Of a stretch of DNA of 35,134 bases, positions 7,212 through 13,283 are shown piece by piece (the stretch's first letter is position 1; every line of letters begins with the position of its first letter). A program made the translations under genes and the position numbers. The notes beneath the pieces were generated by a model that worked only from the letters and a program-made list of their open reading frames with translations, was not told the DNA's origin and made no database searches. Location of the stretch: positions 1 through 35,134 of the IMG/VR virus record IMGVR_UViG_3300047667_000629. The stretch is one strand, 5' to 3'. The DNA is from a virus.

Positions 7212-7627
7212 AGATATTCCAACTACAAAGCAGCAAGCTGCCAGAGCCTGTGGTCTTCGAATACAATTCGAAGGGACTTCTCACGGCGTTCAAAAGCACG
7301 GGACTCAGCGAGGAGCAGCTCCTCTGGGTGTTCGAACACTTTCCCACCAATGTGAAGAGCGTCGAGATCCTAAGGAAGAAGCACAAGATCGACTTCCTGG
7401 AGATCAAGGTCGAGGTCACATTCGAGGACTTCTTCCGCAACTACTCGGCGCTGTACGGCGACCGCGTGGACAAGAAGAAGGCAAGCGAGATCTGGGCCAG
7501 GATGAGCAAGGCCAAACAGTTCGGAGCCTACGAGTTCATCCCGCGATACTTCAGCAGATGCAAGCGGTACACCGTCGCACCTAAGATGGCCAAGACTTAT
7601 CTCAATCAAGAACCCTGGAATGATTAA
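7208..7627 (+). CDS. Unknown early protein with replisome-organizer-like C-terminus
   Basis: Codes for 139 residues. The C-terminal third (FFRNYSALYGDRVDKKKASEIWARMSKAKQ, ending TYLNQEPWND) follows the pattern seen at the end of many phage replication initiation or helicase-loader proteins: a helical region then a T-[YF]-[LI]-N-Q-xx-W motif. The N-terminal half is mixed alpha/beta and not recognised. A role in loading replication proteins is plausible for a phage that replicates by transposition, but it rests on this short motif alone. Confidence 0.6.
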   Translation: MKIFQLQSSKLPEPVVFEYNSKGLLTAFKSTGLSEEQLLWVFEHFPTNVKSVEILRKKHKIDFLEIKVEVTFEDFFRNYSALYGDRVDKKKASEIWARMSKAKQFGAYEFIPRYFSRCKRYTVAPKMAKTYLNQEPWND

Positions 7628-7637
7628 ACCCCTTAAC

Positions 7638-8006
7638 ATGATATACACATCCACACAGCTCAAAGCTCTCAAGCACCACCACACCGCAGTCTCGAAAGAG
7701 ATCCGCGCGCAAACGAAGAAGCTCATCACTCTCTGCCTCGACCTTAATGACAAGTCAGAGCTGTGCTTCTTCTCCAATTTCTACGGCCACGTAGAACAGG
7801 TATCTATCCGTGTAACGAAATCGGCTGAAGCATTCAATCAAGTGATCCGCACCGATGACTTCTACTTCTTCGACACCTCTGATCAGTGGGGTATTGAGTC
7901 AGCGATCCAGTCAATGGAGAACCAGGTCGCGGAGATCAAGAAGCTCATCACAGAGCTGAAGCTCCTGGCCAAGAAGCACCCGATCACCAAAACAGAAAAA
8001 AACTAA
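7638..8006 (+). CDS. Helical early protein, unknown
   Basis: Codes for 122 residues from the ATG at 7638, preceded by CCTTAAC. An upstream in-frame ATG at 7620 overlaps the previous gene and adds six residues. The N-terminal and C-terminal thirds are amphipathic helices (AVSKEIRAQTKKLITLCLDL; ENQVAEIKKLITELKLLAKK), separated by a beta-rich centre with many aromatics. The family is not recognised. Confidence 0.65.
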   Translation: MIYTSTQLKALKHHHTAVSKEIRAQTKKLITLCLDLNDKSELCFFSNFYGHVEQVSIRVTKSAEAFNQVIRTDDFYFFDTSDQWGIESAIQSMENQVAEIKKLITELKLLAKKHPITKTEKN

Positions 8007-8009
8007 ACC

Positions 8010-8234
8010 ATGACAGGACTCATCATTCACATCATCGACGACGGTAAAACCATCGGATACTTCGGCCACTGGCTGGACAGTGGAGTGCCGCATCTCTTCC
8101 CATTCGCCCACAACGCCCGCATCTTTATCACGCCATCAATGGCCCGCCGCCACGCCAAGTGGGTGGAGATCATGGGACGCCGAACCTCCGCGATGGGCAA
8201 AAACGCACACGCAAAACTTGAACGCCATGAATAA
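8010..8234 (+). CDS. Small early protein, unknown
   Basis: Codes for 74 residues. The N-terminal half forms strands (LIIHIIDDGKTIGYFGHWL) and the C-terminal half is basic and rich in Arg, His and Lys. The family is not recognised. It overlaps the next gene by 8 nt. Confidence 0.6.
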   Translation: MTGLIIHIIDDGKTIGYFGHWLDSGVPHLFPFAHNARIFITPSMARRHAKWVEIMGRRTSAMGKNAHAKLERHE

Positions 8235-8511
8235 TCTCAGCACCGAAACCATCGAGGCAATGATCGCGCTATGTGTCGCCATCGTCCTCATCATCCTCCT
8301 CTACTGGATCCACAGCTCCACGGAGCCGCAACGCAAGCAGCCAAACCTCCAGGACTGGAACGACTGGCCCGTGAATGGATCCGATGATCTCCCCGAATTT
8401 ATGCAGTGCGCCAACTGCGGCAGCACTCAATCCGATAAGGATGGCCAGATCTGCAAGAGATGCGGATCACAGGAGTGCATAGAGGTAGGCCCGCGCCCTC
8501 TCGAATCATAA
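8227..8511 (+). CDS. Membrane-anchored zinc-ribbon protein
   Basis: Codes for 94 residues. One membrane helix (about 10-28, EAMIALCVAIVLIILLYWI) is followed by an acidic linker and a zinc ribbon with C61-x2-C64 and C77-x2-C80. The ribbon should lie in the cytoplasm if the short N-terminus is outside. Zinc ribbons of this kind often bind nucleic acid or protein, but no target can be named. The start at 8227 is chosen because upstream residues in this frame are a shadow of the previous gene. Confidence 0.65.
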   Translation: MNNLSTETIEAMIALCVAIVLIILLYWIHSSTEPQRKQPNLQDWNDWPVNGSDDLPEFMQCANCGSTQSDKDGQICKRCGSQECIEVGPRPLES

Positions 8512-8529
8512 ACCTAAAACAAAAAAAGC

Positions 8530-8853
8530 ATGAAGATCTACATCGCAGGAGCCATAACTGGCCACGACCTGGAAGAAAGAAAGCGCATATTCGCAACAGC
8601 AGCGCAAGCAGTAACCGAAGCAGGGCACACACCCGTGAACCCGCTAGAGCTAGACCACGACCACGACAAAAGATGGGAGAGCTATATGAAGGTATGCATC
8701 ATCGCCTTGATAGAGTGCGACGCCATCTACCACATCATGGACGCGGCATGGGGCAAGAGCAGAGGAGTGCGCATGGAGTACTTCATCGCGCAAGAGATGG
8801 GACTCAGGTCTATCACTGAACTCGAAATCGAAATACTAAAAGCAATACCATGA
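8530..8853 (+). CDS. DUF4406-like (nucleoside deoxyribosyltransferase fold)
   Basis: Codes for 107 residues. MKIYIAGAITGHD at the start, HTPVNPLEL near 38-46, then a RWESYMKVCIIALIECDAIYHI segment and a SRGVRMEYFIAQEMG motif match the DUF4406 family. That family is related to nucleoside 2-deoxyribosyltransferases and the TIR/MTCN-type fold. Such small phage proteins may hydrolyse or exchange nucleoside bonds, but the activity of DUF4406 is not established. It has an A-rich leader (AAACAAAAAAAGC) and no Shine-Dalgarno sequence. Confidence 0.8.
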   Translation: MKIYIAGAITGHDLEERKRIFATAAQAVTEAGHTPVNPLELDHDHDKRWESYMKVCIIALIECDAIYHIMDAAWGKSRGVRMEYFIAQEMGLRSITELEIEILKAIP

Positions 8854-9006
8854 ACAAGCCACAGAAAATACTCCAAGCGATCACAGAAGAAAGCCGCTAG
8901 TACTCACCGACAATAAAATGGATTTTAACTTGCTTTGGCAGCTGTTGATGCCGTTATTGCAAATTACAAAGCGCCACCAGTGAAGGAGGAGGAGCAGAAG
9001 AGGTAA
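8850..9006 (+). pseudogene. Remnant of a short early gene
   Basis: An ATG overlapping the previous stop opens a 16-codon frame (MNKPQKILQAITEESR) that ends at TAG (8898-8900). In another frame, after TAA, a protein-like C-terminus runs LALAAVDAVIANYKAPPVK to TAA at 9004-9006. The two pieces look like the beginning and end of one gene broken by a frameshift and stops. The reading is tentative; alternatively the stretch is a non-coding spacer. Confidence 0.35.
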
Positions 9007-9013
9007 AAGTCTC

Positions 9014-9238
9014 ATGAATGAATCAGCTATCAGTAAATTCAAAGAACTATTTTGTGAGATCGAACCAGCCGATCTGTCCATCCTCCTCGCTGAGGTGCGC
9101 GACAACTACGCAGTGCTGGCGCTAAGCAATCACCAGGACATGATCCACGACAATGCTGCCACGCACTACTACTATCTGAAGCGGATCATCGACTTGATGG
9201 AAGAGGCCGCCGCCGAGACTCAACGCTTGGCAAGTTAA
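9014..9238 (+). CDS. Small helical early protein, unknown
   Basis: Codes for 74 residues, acidic and mostly helical (KFKELFCEIEPADLSILLAEV; YLKRIIDLMEEAAAETQRL). No known motif is seen. It starts 8 nt after the remnant described upstream. Confidence 0.65.
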   Translation: MNESAISKFKELFCEIEPADLSILLAEVRDNYAVLALSNHQDMIHDNAATHYYYLKRIIDLMEEAAAETQRLAS

Positions 9239-9274
9239 TTGCATACAACACACCAAACTAAACACACCACCGCG

Positions 9275-9661
9275 ATGGGAATACTTGACAAAATGAAGGA
9301 GAAGCAGGCCCAGCTTCAGGACAAAGTACACGGGCACCGACGAGAAGAGCTGGAGCAGTACCTCCTCCAGGATGAAACCGTCCAGCACCTATTCAACACA
9401 GACACGGGAGCAGGCCAAGACTTTGCCGCCATCACCGACAGGAGAGTCCTGGCGGTAGACAAGACCATGATCACGGCCAAGTCTGCCGTCTATAGCTTCC
9501 CGATCAGCAGGATCCTCTTCGTGAGCCTGGAGCGTGGCGGCCTTGCTGCCATCTCCAAGACGGTCGAGTTCGGCATCAGCGGGAAGAGCATCTCCTTGAA
9601 GTTCCTGGACGAGTCCACCGCGCTCACCTTTCACAAGGCGCTGAGCGAGGCCATCTCCTAG
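9275..9661 (+). CDS. YokE-like bacterial PH-domain protein
   Basis: Codes for 128 residues. A short N-terminal helix (MGILDKMKEKQAQLQDKV) leads into a beta-barrel pattern typical of bacterial PH domains: AITDRRVLAVDKTMITAKSA, VYSFPISRILFVSLERGG, SISLKFLDE, then a C-terminal helix FHKALSEAI. Bacterial PH domains bind lipids or proteins. It is the last gene of the early operon, 20 nt before the terminator hairpin. The role in the phage is unknown. Confidence 0.72.
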   Translation: MGILDKMKEKQAQLQDKVHGHRREELEQYLLQDETVQHLFNTDTGAGQDFAAITDRRVLAVDKTMITAKSAVYSFPISRILFVSLERGGLAAISKTVEFGISGKSISLKFLDESTALTFHKALSEAIS

Positions 9662-9681
9662 AGATCCACCGCACCACTTTC

Positions 9682-9715
9682 ACCCCAATCGACTCTAGTC
9701 GGTTGGGGTTTTTTT
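9682..9715 (+). terminator. Rho-independent terminator of the early operon
   Basis: ACCCCAA (9682-9688) pairs with TTGGGGT (9703-9709), CGACT (9690-9694) pairs with AGTCG (9697-9701), and a T·G pair joins the two stems. Seven T residues follow (9709-9715). The stem is strong and fits the end of the transposition and early gene operon. Confidence 0.9.
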
Positions 9716-9775
9716 GTGCCCTTCGGGGAGTGTTCATTCTGTTGTTCAAAAAGTTTTCAAGGAACTACTCAACAA

Positions 9776-9997
9776 ATGGAAAGTATGGCAGTAACTTGCA
9801 GCCGTCCCTCTATGGCCCGTTCAAGAACCCTAATAAACAAGCGCAACAGCTTCATCCGCGAGCGCTTCGAAGATCTCCGCAACCTCAAGGAACACGGAGT
9901 AAGAAAGCACAGCTCTGAGTGGTGCATCCACGAGATCGCGCACCAGGTGTGGCTCGAACCGACCACAGTCTCCAACATCGTGTACAGTACCGAGTGA
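9776..9997 (+). CDS. Small HTH protein, candidate late-gene regulator
   Basis: Codes for 73 residues from the ATG at 9776; ATGs at 9785 and 9812 are also possible. The C-terminal part reads FIRERFEDLRNLKEHGVR, then a likely helix-turn-helix CIHEIAHQVWLEPTTVSNIVY. This helix followed by a small HTH is common in short regulators of Bacteroidota phages. Standing alone after the early terminator and before the late genes, it occupies the place of mor/C in Mu, so it is a candidate activator of late transcription. That is inference from position and the HTH. Confidence 0.6.
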   Translation: MESMAVTCSRPSMARSRTLINKRNSFIRERFEDLRNLKEHGVRKHSSEWCIHEIAHQVWLEPTTVSNIVYSTE

Positions 9998-10008
9998 ATC
10001 CCTAAACC

Positions 10009-10290
10009 ATGAAAGACTCAAACCGCAAGCACCTGAAGCTGGGAATTGTTGGCGCTGCCAACTCTGGCAAGACCTACCTCCCGACGCAAGGCTCCGCGTG
10101 TATCATTGACCCGCGCCTGGGTCTCTTAATGGTAGAGCCAGAAGAGCCTCTCGTCTTTACGATACACGCGAGGCCGCCCTTGCCAGATGTTTGGGTTGAT
10201 CCTTCAGCTCCTGTTTTTAACCAGGCCAAACACCAGCGGAGCTGCACCAAGAACCGAAGGAAACGAAAGAAGAAAAAACAGCGAAGCTAG
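10009..10290 (+). CDS. Unknown protein with P-loop-like start and basic tail
   Basis: Codes for 93 residues. The N-terminal GIVGAANSGKT has the spacing of a Walker A motif (GAANSGKT), but no Walker B strand follows. The protein ends in a run of Lys and Arg (KNRRKRKKKKQRS). It is either a short protein or the truncated start of a P-loop ATPase fused to unrelated DNA. The stop lies 17 nt before the first attC-like site, so a recombination event may have shaped its 3' end. Confidence 0.4.
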   Translation: MKDSNRKHLKLGIVGAANSGKTYLPTQGSACIIDPRLGLLMVEPEEPLVFTIHARPPLPDVWVDPSAPVFNQAKHQRSCTKNRRKRKKKKQRS

Positions 10291-10306
10291 TGGTGTGCCA
10301 GATGGC

Positions 10307-10368
10307 TGCCAACGGTTAGGGTATGGTGTCGGTTGCTTTTCGCAACTGCACTATAACCAGTGTTAGGT
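10307..10368 (+). repeat. attC-like recombination site, upstream of the cassette
   Basis: The site begins TGCCAAC (10307-10313, R''-like) and ends GTTAGGT (10362-10368, R'-like, exact match to GTTRRRY). Between them an imperfect hairpin pairs GGTTA with TAACC, GTG with CAC, and GTTGC with GCAAC around a short T-rich loop. At 62 nt it is within the usual attC size range. Cleavage in such sites falls between G and TT, here 10362/10363. Confidence 0.6.
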
Positions 10369-11005
10369 GTAGTATGAACGGATTAAAAGAACGAAATATG
10401 AAATATAAAACGATAGTAATAGACCCGCCTTGGAAGTACGGCAAATGGGGTAGTGGAAGTGAAAAGGCTTTAGTGCAAGGCGAGGCAAATAAACCTGCAC
10501 CACTACCTTATGAATGGATGACAGTAGAAGATATAAAAGCACTACCAATTAAAAGCCTTCGTGATGAAAATTGCGAGGTTTATTTATGGACTACACAAAA
10601 ATATTTACCTGATGCTTTTGCCGTATTAGATGCGTGGGGTTTAAAGTACTGCCAAACATTGACTTGGTGTAAAAAACCTATGGGTACAGGGCAAGGAGGG
10701 GTTTACTGCCCTACAACAGAGTTTTTGTTACTTGCAAGACGTGGTAAGATGCCAATAGTTAAAAGAATAGATAGTACTTGGTGGGAACATAAAAGGCAAA
10801 AACGACATAGTAAAAAGCCTGAGTTCTTCCAAGACTTAATTGAAACTGTAAGCGAAGAACCCAGACTGGAAATGTTTGCAAGACGTGAGCGAAAAGGCTG
10901 GTCGGTTTTTGGTAATGAGGTTGGTAATAGCATTGACCTTAGTGAATATTACACCTAACACCAAGCTAAGGCGAGTGCGGCGCAGCCCATTCGCTTTAGC
11001 AACTG
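10363..11005 (+). mobile_element. Integron-type gene cassette carrying a methyltransferase
   Basis: The 643-bp unit starts TTAGGT and ends with a 59-nt attC-like site. The first bases (with preceding G: GTTAGGT) are perfectly complementary to R'' of its own attC (ACCTAAC, 10953-10959), the rule for integron cassettes. The following junction GTTGGC is complementary to the GCCAAC of the upstream site, as expected if the cassette entered a pre-existing attC. The gene stop codon lies in R''. Base composition is much more AT-rich than the phage. No integron integrase is in the window. Confidence 0.6.
10398..10958 (+). CDS. MT-A70 family adenine methyltransferase
   Basis: Codes for 186 residues. 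Motif DPPW at 9-12 in KTIVIDPPWKYG is the catalytic signature of MT-A70 N6-adenine methyltransferases. CEVYLWTTQKYLPDA and TEFLLLARRGKMP supply the SAM-fold strands, and the C-terminal part FFQDLIETVSEEPRLEMFARRERKGWSVFGNE is typical for phage members. It likely methylates adenine in DNA, shielding the phage from restriction as Mom does for Mu. ATG 10398 follows an A-rich leader; ATGs at 10374 and 10323 are alternatives, the latter inside the attC-like site. Low GC and different codon use mark it as recently acquired. Confidence 0.85.
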   Translation: MKYKTIVIDPPWKYGKWGSGSEKALVQGEANKPAPLPYEWMTVEDIKALPIKSLRDENCEVYLWTTQKYLPDAFAVLDAWGLKYCQTLTWCKKPMGTGQGGVYCPTTEFLLLARRGKMPIVKRIDSTWWEHKRQKRHSKKPEFFQDLIETVSEEPRLEMFARRERKGWSVFGNEVGNSIDLSEYYT

Positions 11006-11011
11006 TTGGCT
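10953..11011 (+). repeat. attC-like recombination site of the cassette
   Basis: ACCTAAC (10953-10959) matches R'' RYYYAAC exactly and contains the TAA stop of the methyltransferase. GTTGGCT (11005-11011) matches GTTRRRY at six of seven positions. Inside, AGCTAAGGCGAGTG pairs with CATTCGCTTTAGC as an imperfect stem. Length is 59 nt. The end GGCTGCC repeats the bases before the upstream site. Confidence 0.6.
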
Positions 11012-11025
11012 GCCGTCTTTAATTC

Positions 11026-11055
11026 GTTTCAAAATCACCGTACAGCGGATCCACC
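11026..11055. repeat. Left direct repeat flanking the 890-bp islet
   Basis: 30 bp beginning GTTTCAAAATCAC and ending AGCGGATCCACC match 11916-11945 at 27 of 30 positions. On the minus strand it encodes VDPLYGDFET followed by N and a stop, the same C-terminus as the gp37-like gene (VDPLYSDFETT). It is therefore a leftover or imported 3' end of that gene. Confidence 0.75.
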
Positions 11056-11080
11056 CGCCTAAGTTTTCGCGCCTCCGTGC

Positions 11081-11110
11081 TTGCATAAGTTAAGTATATA
11101 CTTATATTTG
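11081..11110 (+). promoter_or_regulatory. Islet promoter with internal operator
   Basis: TTG (11081-11083), then exactly 19 nt, then TATATTTG (11103-11110): a full match to the Bacteroidota consensus TTG-N19-TAnnTTTG. Between the boxes lies the perfect 14-bp palindrome TAAGTATATACTTA (11091-11104), overlapping the -7 box. Repression by a small HTH protein, perhaps the last gene of the islet, is likely. Confidence 0.8.
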
Positions 11111-11130
11111 CATCAACAAACACGGAAACA

Positions 11131-11352
11131 ATGACCACGACATTCACATTCTCAGACGGCTCGGAGAGCATCACCATCAAGACTGGCGAGAGGTTCAGAC
11201 TAGAGCAAGACATCAATGGCCTGTGGGGCTACACTTCCAACAAGGGATACAACTCCTGGGAGAATGAAGTGCTGCCGACCACGAAGGCCGCCGCGAAGAA
11301 AGGGCTGAGAGAGCTGGAGAAAGTCGAAGTTTTAAACGCCAGATACGCCTAG
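11131..11352 (+). CDS. Islet gene 1, unknown
   Basis: Codes for 73 residues, the first gene behind the islet promoter. Beta-rich N-terminus (TTTFTFSDGSESITIKTGERFRL), then GLWGYTSNKGYNSW and a C-terminal helix. It resembles no family I know. Intergenic distance to the next gene is 3 nt, so it belongs to a compact operon. Confidence 0.65.
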   Translation: MTTTFTFSDGSESITIKTGERFRLEQDINGLWGYTSNKGYNSWENEVLPTTKAAAKKGLRELEKVEVLNARYA

Positions 11353-11355
11353 AGG

Positions 11356-11547
11356 ATGCAGATCTCAGAGATTAAAAAGGAACTAATGAGCGGCCAGCAG
11401 TTTGGGAACGAATCGGCGAACTGGTACACTTTGAGCAAGCCGAGCGAGAGCCGCCACATCATTGTCTTGAATGGGGACTATAAGTTCTACAAGAGCCTGG
11501 ACTCCTTCGCTCGACGGATCTCTTCACTCATCAAAACAGGGAACTAA
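11356..11547 (+). CDS. Islet gene 2, unknown
   Basis: Codes for 63 residues, with a helical N-terminus (QISEIKKELMSGQQF), a central strand region (SRHIIVLNGDYKFYKSL) and a C-terminal helix. The family is not recognised. Its stop overlaps the start of the next gene by 1 nt. Confidence 0.6.
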   Translation: MQISEIKKELMSGQQFGNESANWYTLSKPSESRHIIVLNGDYKFYKSLDSFARRISSLIKTGN

Positions 11548-11732
11548 TGAGAAGCGAAAAACAGCACCGAGTGGAGCGAGGCAACGAGACGGACGTCTTG
11601 AACATTGTCAGAGGTGAGCACGGCTCACTTGTGTACCAGATGTGGATCGAGATAGCTGGTAAAAAATTGGACTACACCTGGATAACACGCCAGCGACTAG
11701 ATAGTGAATCGAAAAAATACTGGGGACTATGA
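11547..11732 (+). CDS. Islet gene 3, unknown
   Basis: Codes for 61 residues, charged, with a beta segment (LVYQMWIEIAGKKLDYTWI). The family is not recognised. It overlaps the downstream HTH gene by 4 nt (ATGA). Confidence 0.55.
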   Translation: MRSEKQHRVERGNETDVLNIVRGEHGSLVYQMWIEIAGKKLDYTWITRQRLDSESKKYWGL

Positions 11733-11893
11733 ATATCAAAGAAATCAAAAAAGCAAACGGAGTAAGTGACGCCAACATCGCGAAGGCGTTCGGATACAAG
11801 TCTGCGGCAGCCTACTCAAACAGCAGCGCAAAAAAGCGAATTGAAAAAGGGCTGGAGTGGTTCTATGAAATAGCTGCGGCAAATCACCGATAG
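11729..11893 (+). CDS. Islet gene 4, small HTH regulator
   Basis: Codes for 54 residues. The sequence MNIKEIKKANGVSDANIAKA, then FGYKSAAAYSNSSAKKRIEK and an aromatic C-terminal helix, looks like a minimal Cro-like helix-turn-helix with the turn around VSDANIAKAFGY. It is translationally coupled to the previous gene (ATGA). It is a good candidate for autoregulation of the islet operon through the palindrome in its promoter. That link is inferred. Confidence 0.6.
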   Translation: MNIKEIKKANGVSDANIAKAFGYKSAAAYSNSSAKKRIEKGLEWFYEIAAANHR

Positions 11894-11908
11894 AAGACCA
11901 GGCTGCTG

Positions 11909-12493
11909 CTAGGTTGTTTCAAAATCACTATAAAGCGGATCCACCTCTGCTGCTCCTGGCGCCTGCGCCTCGTTCCTGACTTCCATCTCTTGATCATCTC
12001 CCAGGTCGCTCTCGAATCCTTTCACTGCTGTGTTGTCAGAGATCAGACACTGGTACGCCTGGAGGTGTACCTTCCCGCCAGGGTGTGGCGTCGGCTCCTT
12101 CTGCTGATCGACGCGAGTCATCGCGCTGTGGTGCGTTCCTACACGTCCGTGAAGCAAGCGGTGGATCGACACCATCAGCTCGCCAAACTTCAAGGCGTCG
12201 CCCTGGTTCCAGCTCCCCTGATGAGTGTCGGCAATGTCTATGTAGTACAAGTGCGCCGTGATGGTGTAGTCGCAGATCTGGCCCAGGTCGCCCTTGTCCA
12301 TCATCTCGTTGGTGTTAAATTCCAAGTACACCGCAGGCGCTGGCACAGGATACTCTTCGTCTGCGCTGTAGGGCTGCTCCTCCCATAGATCCACCCACTT
12401 GATCTCTGGGATCGCAGCGATGGCGGTGGCCAGTTCTTTGTATGCTTCCAGCCAGTTCTGGCCCTCGTTAATCACTTCAATGTTCTCGCTCAT
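11909..12493 (-). CDS. Mu gp37-like head-tail or tail-terminator protein
   Basis: Codes for 194 residues. The order LEAYKELATAIAAIPEIKWVDLW, AVYLEFNT, YTITAHLYYIDIAD and FGELMVSIHRLLHG fits small phage proteins of the gp37/tail-terminator class, with alternating helices and strands and a variable loop. It is the last gene of the leftward head operon and overlaps the gpG-like gene by 4 nt, which also supports a head-tail completion role. The C-terminus VDPLYSDFET recurs in the left direct repeat. Assignment is by pattern and position. Confidence 0.6.
   Translation of the reverse strand: MSENIEVINEGQNWLEAYKELATAIAAIPEIKWVDLWEEQPYSADEEYPVPAPAVYLEFNTNEMMDKGDLGQICDYTITAHLYYIDIADTHQGSWNQGDALKFGELMVSIHRLLHGRVGTHHSAMTRVDQQKEPTPHPGGKVHLQAYQCLISDNTAVKGFESDLGDDQEMEVRNEAQAPGAAEVDPLYSDFETT
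11916..11945. repeat. Right direct repeat flanking the 890-bp islet
   Basis: Second copy of the 30-bp repeat found at 11026-11055. Here it is the functional 3' end of the gp37-like gene, encoding VDPLYSDFETT. The similarity to the left copy continues weakly upstream in the protein (EA preceding VDPLY), suggesting the left copy came from a related but diverged gene. Confidence 0.75.
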
Positions 12494-13056
12494 TTTTTAA
12501 AGATTTGCCGCTCCAGTTCCTTCACTTGCTTGAGGTACTCGCGGTCGATGGACTTCATTAAATCGGGCGAGGCGCCGATAAATTGACGTATCGGCAAATT
12601 CACCGATAACTGTCGGCTATGGCCCTTCACATCTGCCGCCTTTCTTCTTCCGCCTTTGATCTTTTTGCCCGCCCTTCTGTGTGCTTTGTACTTGTGCTCG
12701 CGTCTGCTGTGTGCTGGCACGTTCACCTTCTGCTCCAGCTCCAGCCCTTCGTTGTGTGCTTCAGCGTAGGGCACGTCCGTGCCTACCACCACACGGCGAC
12801 GGCTCGCTTCTGTCGTTCGGATACTCCGCTGGAGTCGTCCTGTCTTCTTCAGTATCGCTGCGCCCTTTCTTTTGTCGGGTGCCTTTCGCTTCTCCCACCT
12901 GTCCAGTCTTCCATTCATTGGGAAACCTTGCCGCCTGAAGTTGCCCTTGAAGAAGGCCACCGCCTTGGCGCTTGCCGACCTTGGCTGGTTCGCCATGATC
13001 TTCACTATCCCATTCACCAGGACGAGCTGCTGCTGCTTGTTCAGGACTCTGCTCAT
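12490..13056 (-). CDS. Mu gpG-like virion morphogenesis (tail completion) protein
   Basis: Codes for 188 residues. The pattern GRLDRWEKRKAPDKRKGAAIL, KKTGRLQRSIR and VVVGTDVPYAEAHNEG is diagnostic of the phage virion morphogenesis family (Mu gpG, P2 gpS). A highly basic insert (about 120-145) follows. The protein acts at head completion or head-tail joining. ATGA overlaps link it to the genes on both sides. The family usually has about 150 residues, so the basic insert accounts for the extra length. Confidence 0.85.
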   Translation of the reverse strand: MSRVLNKQQQLVLVNGIVKIMANQPRSASAKAVAFFKGNFRRQGFPMNGRLDRWEKRKAPDKRKGAAILKKTGRLQRSIRTTEASRRRVVVGTDVPYAEAHNEGLELEQKVNVPAHSRREHKYKAHRRAGKKIKGGRRKAADVKGHSRQLSVNLPIRQFIGASPDLMKSIDREYLKQVKELERQIFKK

Positions 13057-13283
13057 GGCTTCAGCTTTCGGTCTACAAATTTTTCGAACTTGATCGCCTC
13101 CTCGATGTTGGTGATCCGCTGCGCGCTGTCTTCTTCGGCCATCTTCACAAAGTGATAAGGCTCACACTCGTGGATCGCGAAGCCATTGTCCAGGAGAAAG
13201 TCCACGACCTCCACATGGTGGCCGTCGCTTATCTTCAGGCAGATCTCCCCAGTCTGCTCGTGTCTTGCTATCAGTACATTCAT
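13053..13283 (-). CDS. Small protein between gpG-like and portal/gpF genes, unknown
   Basis: Codes for 76 residues and overlaps both neighbours by 4 nt. It appears to have an alpha/beta fold (MNVLIARHEQTGEICLKI, VEVVDFLLDNGFAIHECEPYHF) with a charged C-terminal helix. It starts right behind a gene ending in a toxin-like domain. It could therefore be an immunity protein for that domain, although this is only a positional argument. Confidence 0.6.
   Translation of the reverse strand: MNVLIARHEQTGEICLKISDGHHVEVVDFLLDNGFAIHECEPYHFVKMAEEDSAQRITNIEEAIKFEKFVDRKLKP

Noticed and set aside
9716-9733. Small CCC-TTCG-GGG hairpin after the early terminator
   Set aside because: It has only three pairs and no T run. 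It is too short to call a second terminator.
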